Shown here piece by piece: positions 44,770-52,437 of a stretch of 64,000 nucleotides of DNA; positions within the stretch are counted from its first letter, which is position 1; every line of letters starts with the position of its first letter. Position numbers and translations under genes: made by a program. Source of the stretch: Aminipila luticellarii (GTDB taxonomy: Bacteria > Bacillota > Clostridia > Peptostreptococcales > Anaerovoracaceae); NCBI RefSeq assembly GCF_004103735.1, contig NZ_CP035281.1:558001-622000 (forward strand). The letters are read 5' to 3'. The notes beneath the pieces were generated by a model. It did not search any database, was not told where the DNA came from, and saw only the letters and a program-made list of their open reading frames with translations.

Positions 44770-45474
44770 ATGCTGGGAGAAAAGAAAAAGGTGCTGATCG
44801 TGGATGACGAGCCTAAAATCGTAGAGGCGGTCATGGCTTATCTTGAAAAAAACGGATATGATCCCTTCGCAGCTTATGACGGAGAAAAGGCACTGGTATT
44901 ATTTCATAATATTCACCCGGATCTGGTAGTCTTAGACCTGATGCTGCCTAAGCTTTCAGGAGAAGAAGTCTGTAAGGAAATCCGGAGAATGTCCCGGGTT
45001 CCGATCATCATGCTGACCGCTAAGGTGAGTGAAGAGGAAAAGATAATCGGGCTCAATATCGGAGCAGATGATTATGTGACAAAGCCTTTCAGTCCCCGAG
45101 AACTCATGGCAAGGATAAACAGCCTGCTGAGACGTGCCGATGAAGGGGTGTCTCCGCTGTTTCACATCATGAACTGGAATGATGGAGACTTGAAAATAGA
45201 TTTAAATACGTATACGGTGAAAAAGTCAGAAAAAGAGGTCAGCTTGACGCCGATTGAATTTAAGCTGCTATGTGCGATGATGAAATATCCGAGAAAAACA
45301 TTTACGAGAGAAGAATTGATCAACCTTGTTCTGGGCACAGAGTATGATGGGTTTGACCGAACCATTGATTCACACATTAAAAATTTAAGAAGTAAGATCG
45401 AAGCGGATTCGGCAAATCCCAAGTATATCATCACTGTTCGCGGCATTGGATATAAATTTGATGGAAAGCTGTAA
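44770..45474 (+). CDS. OmpR-family response regulator
   Basis: 234 residues. Receiver domain: acidic pair D12-D13, phospho-acceptor D56 (VVLDLMLP), K105 (VTKPFSP). A winged-helix DNA-binding domain follows (about 135-234; LTPIEFKLLCAMMKYPRKTFTREEL, VRGIGYKF). AGAGG just upstream supports the ATG at 44770 over the one at 44755. It follows the copper-type gene by 57 bases and overlaps the kinase gene, so the three probably form a metal-responsive unit. Confidence 0.94.
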   Translation: MLGEKKKVLIVDDEPKIVEAVMAYLEKNGYDPFAAYDGEKALVLFHNIHPDLVVLDLMLPKLSGEEVCKEIRRMSRVPIIMLTAKVSEEEKIIGLNIGADDYVTKPFSPRELMARINSLLRRADEGVSPLFHIMNWNDGDLKIDLNTYTVKKSEKEVSLTPIEFKLLCAMMKYPRKTFTREELINLVLGTEYDGFDRTIDSHIKNLRSKIEADSANPKYIITVRGIGYKFDGKL

Positions 45475-45494
45475 TGGATGAAGAGAGGAAACAC

Positions 45495-46889
45495 ATGAAT
45501 GTTAGTCTGAAATTTAAATTGACCCTGTCCTATGTGCTGCTTGCTCTGATTTTGGTCAGTTCTTTTTTGTTTGTATCCAACTATGTGCTGGAAAAAAAGT
45601 TTCAAACGTATATTGTTCATACACAGGAAAAGAAAAATCAGGATATTGTACATCTGGTGACAGAGGAATTTGGAGAGAACGGAGAATTTCCGGATATGGA
45701 AATCCTGAAAAGTATTGGCAATACGGCTGTAACCCAGGGGTTGATTCTGATGGTGTCCGACGTAAAAGATAATCAGCTGTTCTGCATGAGTACGCTGGAC
45801 AGCCGGGTGTGTGACAATATGCTGGAAAGCATGCGATCCAATATGGCAGGGCGGTATCCCCATTTTGACGGGAAATATGTTGAAAAGGATTATGACGTTG
45901 TAAAAAAGAATAAAAAAGTGGCAACGGTTACTTTGGGGTACTATGGACCCTATTTTTATAATAATGAAGACATCCAATTCATAGAAATACTGAATAAGAT
46001 ATTTATTGGAATAGGCTTAATTTTTCTCATAATCGCCATATTTTTAGGGATGTATATGGCGGACAGAATGTCTTTGCCTATTAAAAAAGTCATCAAAAAG
46101 ACCAGACAAATTGAGGGAGGAAATTATACGGAAAGGTTGGATTTTGATTCCGGAACCATTGAGATCAATCAGCTGATTCAAAGCGTGAACAGACTGGCAA
46201 GCTCGCTGGAAGGGCAGCAGCTCTCCCAAAAACGTATGGCGAAGGACTACGCTCACGAGCTTCGAACGCCGCTGGCCGCTCTGCAATCTACGCTGGAGGC
46301 TATGATTGACGGGGTATTGGAGAACACGCCGGAAAGACTGGAGGGATGCAGAACAGAGATTTTGAGGCTCACCAGAATGCTGGCGGATATTGATAAAATT
46401 GTACAAATAGAGAACGACAGTCTGCAAGTTCACAAGAGCCGATTCGACGTACTAAGTGTAATCCGTCCGGTTGTTTCCAATTTCCAACAGGAACTGGAAA
46501 GCCGGAATATTAGAGTGGAAGTAGGTCCTGCCCCTTGTGAGGTCTACGCAGATAAAGATAAAATGATTCAGGTGGTTGTGAACCTGCTGTCTAACGCCAT
46601 CAAATATACAGATAACGGTGGAAAAATTGAAATTTCAGCCGGTAAGTACGGAGACTGGGTAAGGTTGACCGTGTCGGATACAGGGCTGGGGATAGCCGCA
46701 GAAGACATTCCCAATATCTTTGACCATTTATACCGAACGGATAAGTCCCGGGATCGGAATACAGGCGGTTCCGGTATCGGATTGTCCGTGGTAAAAGCCA
46801 TTGTAGACGCACATGGGGGAACGATTGAAGTAAAGAGCGAATTGGGCAAAGGGAGTGTTTTCACGGTTCAGCTTCCCTTGCTTAAATAA
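45495..46889 (+). CDS. Sensor histidine kinase (HAMP-HisKA-HATPase)
   Basis: 464 residues from the ATG at 45495, which has GAGAGGA ahead; an upstream ATG at 45474 overlaps the regulator stop. Membrane segment 1 is at about 7-27 and segment 2 at about 165-187, enclosing a roughly 135-residue extracellular sensor. Then come HAMP, the phospho-acceptor H254 (YAHELRTPLAALQ) and an ATPase domain with N box NLLSNAIKYTDNGG, VSDTGLGIAAED and GGSGIGLSVVKAIVDAHGG. It is the partner of the preceding regulator. Confidence 0.95.
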   Translation: MNVSLKFKLTLSYVLLALILVSSFLFVSNYVLEKKFQTYIVHTQEKKNQDIVHLVTEEFGENGEFPDMEILKSIGNTAVTQGLILMVSDVKDNQLFCMSTLDSRVCDNMLESMRSNMAGRYPHFDGKYVEKDYDVVKKNKKVATVTLGYYGPYFYNNEDIQFIEILNKIFIGIGLIFLIIAIFLGMYMADRMSLPIKKVIKKTRQIEGGNYTERLDFDSGTIEINQLIQSVNRLASSLEGQQLSQKRMAKDYAHELRTPLAALQSTLEAMIDGVLENTPERLEGCRTEILRLTRMLADIDKIVQIENDSLQVHKSRFDVLSVIRPVVSNFQQELESRNIRVEVGPAPCEVYADKDKMIQVVVNLLSNAIKYTDNGGKIEISAGKYGDWVRLTVSDTGLGIAAEDIPNIFDHLYRTDKSRDRNTGGSGIGLSVVKAIVDAHGGTIEVKSELGKGSVFTVQLPLLK

Positions 46890-46920
46890 CAAAATGGGGA
46901 GCTTGTCGCTCCCCATTTTG
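46890..46920. terminator. Terminator between kinase and hsp20
   Basis: CAAAATGGGGAGC and GCTCCCCATTTTG form a perfect 13-bp stem around TTGTC; A/T-rich arms allow use from both sides. Confidence 0.88.
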
Positions 46921-46932
46921 TACGGACTCGCA

Positions 46933-47382
46933 TTATTTAATTTCAATTTGAAGCTTGCTGGCAGCCGGTTCCGATTTCGGAAGTGAAATCTTTAAAACCC
47001 CATCCTCCAGCTTTGCGTCCACATTTGCCGCATCAATATCTTTCAGATATACGGAACGCTGCATGGAACTGCTTCTGCGTTCTTTGTGAAGATAGCTTTC
47101 TTTTTCTTCATTTATTTCTTCATTTTTTTCTACCTTAATGATCAGATAATCATTTTGATAGTCCAGCTTAATTTCTTCTTTTTTGATACCAGGCATTTCT
47201 GCTTCTACTAGATAGGCATTTCCCTGATCCTTTACATCCATTTTAAAGACTCCTGTTTCCGGGGCTCTGAAACCAAATGGACTGTCATTGAAAAAGTCAT
47301 CTAACATATTGTAGAAGTCTATAAAATCGTGTCCATCTCTCTTTTGAAGCTGATTTCTGTTTAAAGGTGTTAATCCAAACAT
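46933..47382 (-). CDS. Small heat shock protein, Hsp20/alpha-crystallin family
   Basis: 149 residues. A Phe-rich N-terminal arm (DFIDFYNMLDDFFNDSPFGF), the alpha-crystallin domain (FKMDVKDQGNAYLVEAEMPGIKKEEIKLDYQNDYLIIKVE) and the closing ANVDAKLEDGVLKISLPK. It binds unfolding proteins as an ATP-independent holdase in the cytoplasm. AAGGAGGAG precedes the start on the minus strand. The gene has a sigma-A promoter and a perfect CIRCE operator, so HrcA should repress it. Single gene. Confidence 0.96.
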   Translation of the reverse strand: MFGLTPLNRNQLQKRDGHDFIDFYNMLDDFFNDSPFGFRAPETGVFKMDVKDQGNAYLVEAEMPGIKKEEIKLDYQNDYLIIKVEKNEEINEEKESYLHKERRSSSMQRSVYLKDIDAANVDAKLEDGVLKISLPKSEPAASKLQIEIK

Positions 47383-47425
47383 ATTGACTCCTCCTTTTTA
47401 TATGTTTATACATCATGTAATTTTG

Positions 47426-47452
47426 TTAGCACTCTCAATTGGTGAGTGCTAA
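47426..47452 (-). promoter_or_regulatory. CIRCE operator (HrcA box)
   Basis: TTAGCACTC, nine bases, GAGTGCTAA: an exact match to the consensus inverted repeat. It covers the start point predicted from the promoter at 47463-47491 and so would block hsp20 transcription. Confidence 0.97.
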
Positions 47453-47462
47453 CTTTAAATAA

Positions 47463-47491
47463 AGAATACCGCTTGTTTTATATTTTGTCAA
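47463..47491 (-). promoter_or_regulatory. Sigma-A promoter of hsp20
   Basis: On the minus strand TTGACA (47491-47486), 17-base spacer, TATTCT (47468-47463). CIRCE begins 10 bases downstream. Confidence 0.8.
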
Positions 47492-47627
47492 TAGATTTCA
47501 AAAAATATTTTAAAAGTTTTTATAGAAGATGTTTTTTGTTATAATAAGCTTAAGGTGAATAAAAATCTACGGAGCGTTGATTGAAAATGATTTAATCTGC
47601 GCTTACTCTATATATGGAGGTGGCAGC

Positions 47628-48209
47628 ATGGATTGCAGCAAAGTAGGAGAGCTGATATTAAGCTTACGTAAAGAAAAAGGAATGACGCAGAAGCAGCTTG
47701 CTGATCGGATGAATATTAGTGACAAGACAATCTCCAAGTGGGAGCGGGGTCAGGGATGTCCGGATGTATCCCTGCTTCGGGAACTGTCCAAGGTATTGGA
47801 AGTAAATATTGAGAAAATATTATTGGGAAATTTAGAGCCAAATGATGCAGACAAAGGGAATATGAAAAAAATTAAGTTTTATGTGTGTCCCACTTGCGGA
47901 AACATACTGACTGCTACCGGTGAAGGCGAAGTCTTCTGCTGTGGACGGAAATTGGCAGAACTGGTTCCGAAAATAGAGGATGAAACACATCGATTGAACG
48001 TGGAGCAAATAGAAGATGACTTTTACATTACAATTGATCATGAAATGAGTAAAACACATTTTATCAGCTTTGTAGCCTGTGCAGCTCATGACAGGATGTT
48101 GCTGGTCAAGTTGTATCCGGAGCAGGCGGCAGAAGTGCGTTTTCCGGTTATGAGAAAAGGACAAATTTATTTTTACTGTAATCAGCATGGCTTGTGGGCC
48201 AAGGAATAG
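47628..48209 (+). CDS. XRE-type regulator fused to a desulfoferrodoxin-like module
   Basis: 193 residues. Residues 5-62 are an XRE helix-turn-helix (KGMTQKQLADRMNISDKTISKWERG). From about 80 the chain follows desulfoferrodoxin: a desulforedoxin-type Fe(Cys)4 set C87-x2-C90 and C104-C105, then a superoxide-reductase-like domain with five candidate iron ligands H121, H138, H144, C184 and H187 (HEMSKTH and YCNQHGLW). The Glu-Lys-His motif of superoxide reductase reads E119-T120-H121, so the catalytic Lys is missing. This suggests an iron redox sensor that controls transcription rather than an enzyme. GGAGG at 47616-47620 places the ATG at 47628. The target is unknown; no superoxide-defence gene is adjacent. 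Confidence 0.88.
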   Translation: MDCSKVGELILSLRKEKGMTQKQLADRMNISDKTISKWERGQGCPDVSLLRELSKVLEVNIEKILLGNLEPNDADKGNMKKIKFYVCPTCGNILTATGEGEVFCCGRKLAELVPKIEDETHRLNVEQIEDDFYITIDHEMSKTHFISFVACAAHDRMLLVKLYPEQAAEVRFPVMRKGQIYFYCNQHGLWAKE

Positions 48210-48223
48210 AACGGCATCTAAAA

Positions 48224-48261
48224 ACGCTCCCCGCCGGCATAGATTGCCCATCGGGGAGCGT
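48224..48261. terminator. Hairpin between convergent genes
   Basis: ACGCTCCCCG pairs perfectly with CGGGGAGCGT across an 18-base loop that holds a further GCC/GGC-type pairing. The A-run before it suits the minus-strand gene. Confidence 0.7.
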
Positions 48262-48288
48262 GATACTATTCTAAATTAGAAGCCATTT

Positions 48289-48579
48289 TTAAGCTGCGGT
48301 GTAATAAATCACACCAGAGGAAGTGGTCACTGTTCCTAATGTGGTATTTTCTACAACAAAGGTTTCTGCATGACTTGCTGCGATTGTGCCTGTTTCTGCT
48401 ACTGCGAAAGTGTACGTTTCACTATTTGTGCCGTCAGACAAGCTGACATAATAATACGCATTTGTTCCCGCCTTACAAGGGACTGCGTCGGTATTGGTCA
48501 CTTCAATGGACAATACGGAATCACTGCTGTCAGTATTGAAAGGAGTACCACTTGTCACAGTGATAGCAACTTGTGCCAT
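48289..48579 (-). CDS. Small Thr/Ser-rich beta protein, unassigned
   Basis: 96 residues, acidic, rich in Thr, Ser and Val, with alternating hydrophobic residues typical of beta-sandwich or repeat proteins (AQVAITVTSGTPF, VLSIEVTNTD, YYYVSLSDGTNSETYTFAV). No signal peptide or Cys pair. AAGGAGAG on the minus strand selects this start. I do not recognise a family. It is divergent from a DNRLRE-type gene with 142 bases between, which hints at a shared surface or spore-coat-like role (inference). Confidence 0.7.
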   Translation of the reverse strand: MAQVAITVTSGTPFNTDSSDSVLSIEVTNTDAVPCKAGTNAYYYVSLSDGTNSETYTFAVAETGTIAASHAETFVVENTTLGTVTTSSGVIYYTAA

Positions 48580-48721
48580 AAAAACTCTCTCCTTACTATT
48601 AAATTTGAAAGGAAATACTTCCACTTGTAATGTATTCAGAAATAAAGTTTGTGTGACTGTCAGGAGTAAAATTAGAACCTAAGTATTCCAATTATCATAT
48701 TATTATAGTGGTGATATTAAA

Positions 48722-49279
48722 ATGAGTTTTATGGACTTGACCTGCATGGAGGCTGTCAGTTTAATAAGTGGCGCCAAGTGCTCCGCATGGAAGAACGATC
48801 CGTTGCGAATTGGATGTAATTTTACGACCTATCTTTTCTTTGAACTTCCCCCTGCTGTCTTTTTGAATCCTGTGAAAAGGGCAAGGCTGATTCTCTTTAA
48901 AATGCCTATGAATGTTATAGAGATTCCGTCAGCATTTTGGAGCAATCAGTATTCTGTTTATCCCTTACTGGATTTTTTCAGTGTCTACAGCGGCTGGTAT
49001 ATCCCTCCGAGATTTGATGATAGTTTGAGAGTAGACTATGAGGATCAGGCTTGCATAAGCTACACTGAAATAGATATCACAGCAATCGCGGCAGCGTGGA
49101 GTCAAGAAAGAATGGAAAACAAAGGACTGTTTCTGACCGGAGCACCCAATGGGCGGCAGCTCATGTATGCATCGGATCAATACGAGACGGCGGGCATGCG
49201 CCCAAGACTTCGGCTGACCTACGAAGAAATATCCAGACCGTTAAGTGCAGCTCCATGCACAGTAGAAATTAATAGATAA
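48722..49279 (+). CDS. DNRLRE-domain-type protein
   Basis: 185 residues. The layout is that of the DNRLRE (CBM96-like) beta-sandwich: RARLILFKMP in the second strand region, YTEIDITAIAAAWSQERMENKGLFLTG in the middle and RPRLRLTYEE at the end. In larger proteins this domain is an extracellular or spore-surface module; here it stands alone, without a signal peptide. GTGGTGAT is a weak ribosome binding site before the ATG at 48722. Divergent from the small beta protein. Confidence 0.75.
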   Translation: MSFMDLTCMEAVSLISGAKCSAWKNDPLRIGCNFTTYLFFELPPAVFLNPVKRARLILFKMPMNVIEIPSAFWSNQYSVYPLLDFFSVYSGWYIPPRFDDSLRVDYEDQACISYTEIDITAIAAAWSQERMENKGLFLTGAPNGRQLMYASDQYETAGMRPRLRLTYEEISRPLSAAPCTVEINR

Positions 49280-49299
49280 AAAACCTCTGTAAAGCGGTT

Positions 49300-49340
49300 A
49301 AAAAGGCATATGAGCATTGAGCGGCTGATATGCCTTTTTT
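49300..49340 (+). terminator. Terminator after the DNRLRE gene
   Basis: AAAAAGGCATAT and ATATGCCTTTTTT pair perfectly across a 16-base loop. Confidence 0.85.
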
Positions 49341-49347
49341 CTGTAAG

Positions 49348-49379
49348 ACCACATTTCAACCCCCAAAAACCACATTTCA
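49348..49379. repeat. Short direct repeat
   Basis: ACCACATTTCA occurs at 49348-49358 and again at 49369-49379. It could be the multiple-binding-site end of a lost insertion element, but no transposase is present. Confidence 0.4.
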
Positions 49380-49408
49380 GCGAACAGGTATTGAAAAATA
49401 TAACATAA

Positions 49409-49519
49409 AGTGAGTATTTAGAGAAGAACAATCTACCTGAGTTGGACAGAGAAAAAATAATAAATAATATTTCTGACGAAATCACAGACCAGCAAATCAT
49501 AACAAAATATCAACGTTAA
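49409..49519 (+). pseudogene. C-terminal fragment of a lost gene
   Basis: Thirty-six codons open to a TAA at 49517, with stops just upstream and no start. The residues (LPELDREKIINNISDEI, then TDQQIITKYQR) look like a real, charged protein tail. I cannot name the family. Beyond it, to 49880, lies A+T-rich DNA with a small AAAACCA/TGGTTTT hairpin near 49518-49536 and the element at 49692-49755. Confidence 0.35.
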
Positions 49520-49691
49520 AACCACGCATGGTTTTAATGATATACTACCCAGACTGCTTTTATATGCGTATAAAATCCCAAAATTGGTAAAGAATTTTAA
49601 TTAATTAAAAATTTCCTATTGATTTGTTAATAAAATAGCAATTATATGAACTTTTTATACAATAATTTAATAAATGGATGCCTGGTAGATC

Positions 49692-49755
49692 TTGCCGCCG
49701 ACATGGTATGAAAAGAAATCTTACGAGGGATGGGCGAGGAGATAAGATCTTCCGG
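49692..49755 (+). ncRNA. Possible structured leader upstream of the alcohol dehydrogenase
   Basis: AGATCTT near 49687 can pair with AAGATCT near 49748, and an inner GCC can pair with GGGC, enclosing a G-rich segment (GAGGGATGGGCGAGGAG). It does not match a riboswitch consensus I know. It lies in the only G-rich patch of an otherwise A+T-rich 500-base leader. Confidence 0.3.
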
Positions 49756-49895
49756 TCTATTAAAAAATAACGATTAAAGCTATATGCTTTAAAAGAATTT
49801 TGGATATAAATTATCTATTGCAATATAATGATGAAAAATGTATAATAACCACATAAAGATATTGTTAATGTTTTAACATGAAGGAGGAAGTTAGT

Positions 49896-51086
49896 ATGGG
49901 AAGATTTACATTACCAAGAGATATTTATCACGGAAGCGGTTCCTTATCTGAATTAAAGAATTTAAAAGGTAAGAGGGCATTTTTGGTGGTAGGCGGCGGT
50001 TCTATGAAACGTTTTGGATTTCTGGATAAAGCACAGGGCTTCCTGAAAGAAGCCGGAATGGAGGTGGAATTGTTTGAAAACGTGGAACCAGATCCAAGTG
50101 TAGATACTGTTATGCGCGGCGCTGAAGCCATGAAGAAGTTCCAGCCGGACTGGATTGTTTCCATGGGAGGCGGTTCTCCAATAGATGCAGCAAAGGCGAT
50201 GTGGGCATTCTATGAATATCCGGATACGACTTTTGAAGATTTGATCACTCCTTTCAGTTTCCCGGAATTGAGGACGAAAGCCAGATTCTGTGCCATTCCT
50301 TCCACTTCGGGAACAGCCACAGAAGTCACTGCTTTTAGTGTTATTACAGATTATGAAAAAGGGATCAAGTATCCTTTAGCGGATTTTAATATAACGCCTG
50401 ACATTGCCATTGTAGACCCTGAGCTTGCAGAAACAATGCCGCCGAAATTGACGGCATATACGGGGATGGATGCAATGACGCATGCGATTGAAGCCTATGT
50501 ATCCACTCTCCACTGTGACTATACGGATCCTCTTGCACTTCATGCCATTAAAATGGTGCATGAATTCCTAAAAAAATCTTATGACGGGAATAAGGAAGCA
50601 AAAGAGAGGATGCACAATGCACAATGCCTGGCCGGCATGGCATTTTCAAATGCACTGCTTGGAATCGTACATTCTATGGCGCATAAGACGGGAGCTGCTT
50701 ACAGCGGCGGGCACATCGTCCACGGCTGCGCCAATGCCATGTATCTGCCTAGAGTGATTCAGTTTAATGCCAAAAATTCGGAAGCAGCCGGCAGATATGC
50801 TGAAATTGCTCGATTTATCGGACTGAAAGGGGATACCGAAGAGGAATTGATTGATTTACTGGTGAAAGAAATTAAAGCCATGAATGATTCTCTGGATATT
50901 CCTTGCTGCATTAAGACCTATGAAGGCGGTATTATCGATGAAAAGGAATTTATGGATAAGCTTTCAAAAATAGCAGAACTGGCTATAGGTGATGCCTGCA
51001 CCGGTTCTAATCCAAGAATTCCTACTCAGGAAGAAATGGAAAAGCTGTTGAAGGCCTGTTATTATGGAGAAGATATTGATTTCTAA
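49896..51086 (+). CDS. Iron-containing alcohol dehydrogenase
   Basis: 396 residues, type III alcohol dehydrogenase. Nucleotide-binding GGGSPIDAAK is near residue 95; the metal site is formed by DAMTHAIEAY and the His-rich block IVHSMAHKTGAAYSGGHIVHGCANA. It interconverts aldehydes and alcohols with NAD(P)H, a likely fermentation sink. AAGGAGG at 49881-49887 selects the ATG at 49896. Long untranslated upstream region, single gene, terminator at 51142. Confidence 0.95.
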   Translation: MGRFTLPRDIYHGSGSLSELKNLKGKRAFLVVGGGSMKRFGFLDKAQGFLKEAGMEVELFENVEPDPSVDTVMRGAEAMKKFQPDWIVSMGGGSPIDAAKAMWAFYEYPDTTFEDLITPFSFPELRTKARFCAIPSTSGTATEVTAFSVITDYEKGIKYPLADFNITPDIAIVDPELAETMPPKLTAYTGMDAMTHAIEAYVSTLHCDYTDPLALHAIKMVHEFLKKSYDGNKEAKERMHNAQCLAGMAFSNALLGIVHSMAHKTGAAYSGGHIVHGCANAMYLPRVIQFNAKNSEAAGRYAEIARFIGLKGDTEEELIDLLVKEIKAMNDSLDIPCCIKTYEGGIIDEKEFMDKLSKIAELAIGDACTGSNPRIPTQEEMEKLLKACYYGEDIDF

Positions 51087-51141
51087 TGCTGCGGTAATAT
51101 ACCAGTCCAACCATGTTAATCCGTAAAAAATATATAATAAA

Positions 51142-51188
51142 AAAGAAAGAACTCCTTGGATTATAGTGATTCAAGGAGTTCTTTCTTT
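51142..51188. terminator. Bidirectional terminator
   Basis: AAAGAAAGAACTCCTTG pairs perfectly with CAAGGAGTTCTTTCTTT across 13 bases; lies between convergent genes. Confidence 0.92.
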
Positions 51189-51215
51189 ATCCTCTGCGCA
51201 TTAAAAAATCAGAAG

Positions 51216-51512
51216 CTAATGAATAGAAGGCAGTGAGCTTAAATTATTGTTTTCAGAGCCGTCGGGAATAGATTTTAAATATTCCGTATTGCCGCGATGA
51301 GAAACGCCTACGCCCATAATTCCTCCCCGTTTAGCCAGTTCAATACACTCTTCCTTGGAGAGAATGCTGTTATCGGACAGTTGATAACCTGTCACGCGCC
51401 CGCTGCTTTTGACCAGACCGGTAATGCGTTTGGCATCGCTGGACGGAGTAGGTATTTGATCCAGAGTATTGCGTGCCAGTGCTGCATCCATTGTATTTTT
51501 TTGGTCGTTCAT
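51216..51512 (-). CDS. DUF3892 domain protein
   Basis: 98 residues. The family blocks are seen: DAKRITGLVKSSGRVTGYQLSDNSILSKEECIELAKRGGIMGVGV and TEYLKSIPDGSENNNLSSLP. DUF3892 proteins are small, cytoplasmic and of unknown function. AAAGGAGG precedes the start on the minus strand. Divergent from the ABC transporter operon with 160 bases between. Confidence 0.88.
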   Translation of the reverse strand: MNDQKNTMDAALARNTLDQIPTPSSDAKRITGLVKSSGRVTGYQLSDNSILSKEECIELAKRGGIMGVGVSHRGNTEYLKSIPDGSENNNLSSLPSIH

Positions 51513-51672
51513 AATCGAACCTCCTTTTCTTTCTTTTTCATTTGTATTCTGCGTAGAATACAGGGATTTTATGAATGGTCACAGAAATTATTTCAAAGGT
51601 TCCCTATTCACCATTTTGTTTAAAATCACATACAATGAAAGTATATATTATAAAAATAATGAGGTGGTGTTT

Positions 51673-52437
51673 TTGGCAGTATTAGAAGTAAAAAACATCC
51701 AAGAAAAGTATCAGGCATTAAACGGAGAAATAACCGCATTAGAAAATATAAGTTTTCATGTGGAAAAAGGTGAATTTGTCAGTGTAGTCGGACCCAGCGG
51801 GTGCGGCAAATCAACACTGCTTTCTATTATTGCAGGGCTTCTAAAACCGACCGCAGGAGAGATTTATGTAAAGGGAGAAAAAATTGAAGGGGTAACGACT
51901 CATATTGGATACATGTTGCAGAAAGATAACCTGCTGGATTGGAGAACGATTTATAAGAATGTCATGCTGGGGCTGGAAATACAGAAGAACGTAACTCATG
52001 AAAATGAGGCAAGAGTGATAGAATTGTTAAAGACCTATGGACTTTATGAATTTAAAGATAAGTACCCGTCTCAACTATCTGGAGGAATGCGGCAGAGGGT
52101 CGCTTTGATCCGAACCCTTGCCATTAACCCAGATATTTTGTTATTGGATGAAGCTTTTTCCGCGCTGGACTATCAGACCAGACTGGCGGTAACCAATGAT
52201 GTCTACGGCATATTAAAACAGGAGCAGGTAACAACTATTATGGTTACCCATGATATACCGGAAGGAATCAGTATGGGAGATAAGATTGTCATGTTGAGTG
52301 CCAGGCCGGCTGTGGTGAAGGAGGTTCTGGCTATAGACTTTGAAATGGAAAACAGGAATCCTTTAAATTGCAGAAACAGTCCAAAGTTTGGAAAATATTT
52401 CGATCATATTTGGAAGGAGCTGAGCAGCAATGAATGA
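51673..52437 (+). CDS. ABC transporter ATP-binding protein, NitT/TauT (SsuB) type
   Basis: 254 residues. Walker A GPSGCGKST at 40-48, Q-loop YMLQKDNLL, signature LSGGMRQR, Walker B ILLLDEAFSAL and the switch His in MVTHDIPE. It energises uptake by the permease encoded next. I choose the TTG at 51673, preceded by GAGGTGG; the frame is open for 68 codons upstream, but that part overlaps the divergent DUF3892 gene and lacks a ribosome binding site. First gene of a three-gene importer operon. Confidence 0.93.
   Translation: MAVLEVKNIQEKYQALNGEITALENISFHVEKGEFVSVVGPSGCGKSTLLSIIAGLLKPTAGEIYVKGEKIEGVTTHIGYMLQKDNLLDWRTIYKNVMLGLEIQKNVTHENEARVIELLKTYGLYEFKDKYPSQLSGGMRQRVALIRTLAINPDILLLDEAFSALDYQTRLAVTNDVYGILKQEQVTTIMVTHDIPEGISMGDKIVMLSARPAVVKEVLAIDFEMENRNPLNCRNSPKFGKYFDHIWKELSSNE

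Noticed and set aside
45162-45977. Long open frame of 271 codons on the minus strand
   Set aside because: It lies opposite the response regulator and kinase genes, whose domains are unmistakable, and has no ribosome binding site or recognisable domain.
49687-49700. TGG...TTGC stretch as a second sigma-54 promoter
   Set aside because: The GG and GC are 10 bases apart instead of 12, and no activator gene is adjacent.
51469-51672. N-terminal extension of the ABC ATPase
   Set aside because: It would overlap the divergent DUF3892 gene, has no ribosome binding site, and ATPases of this family start at the TTG used.
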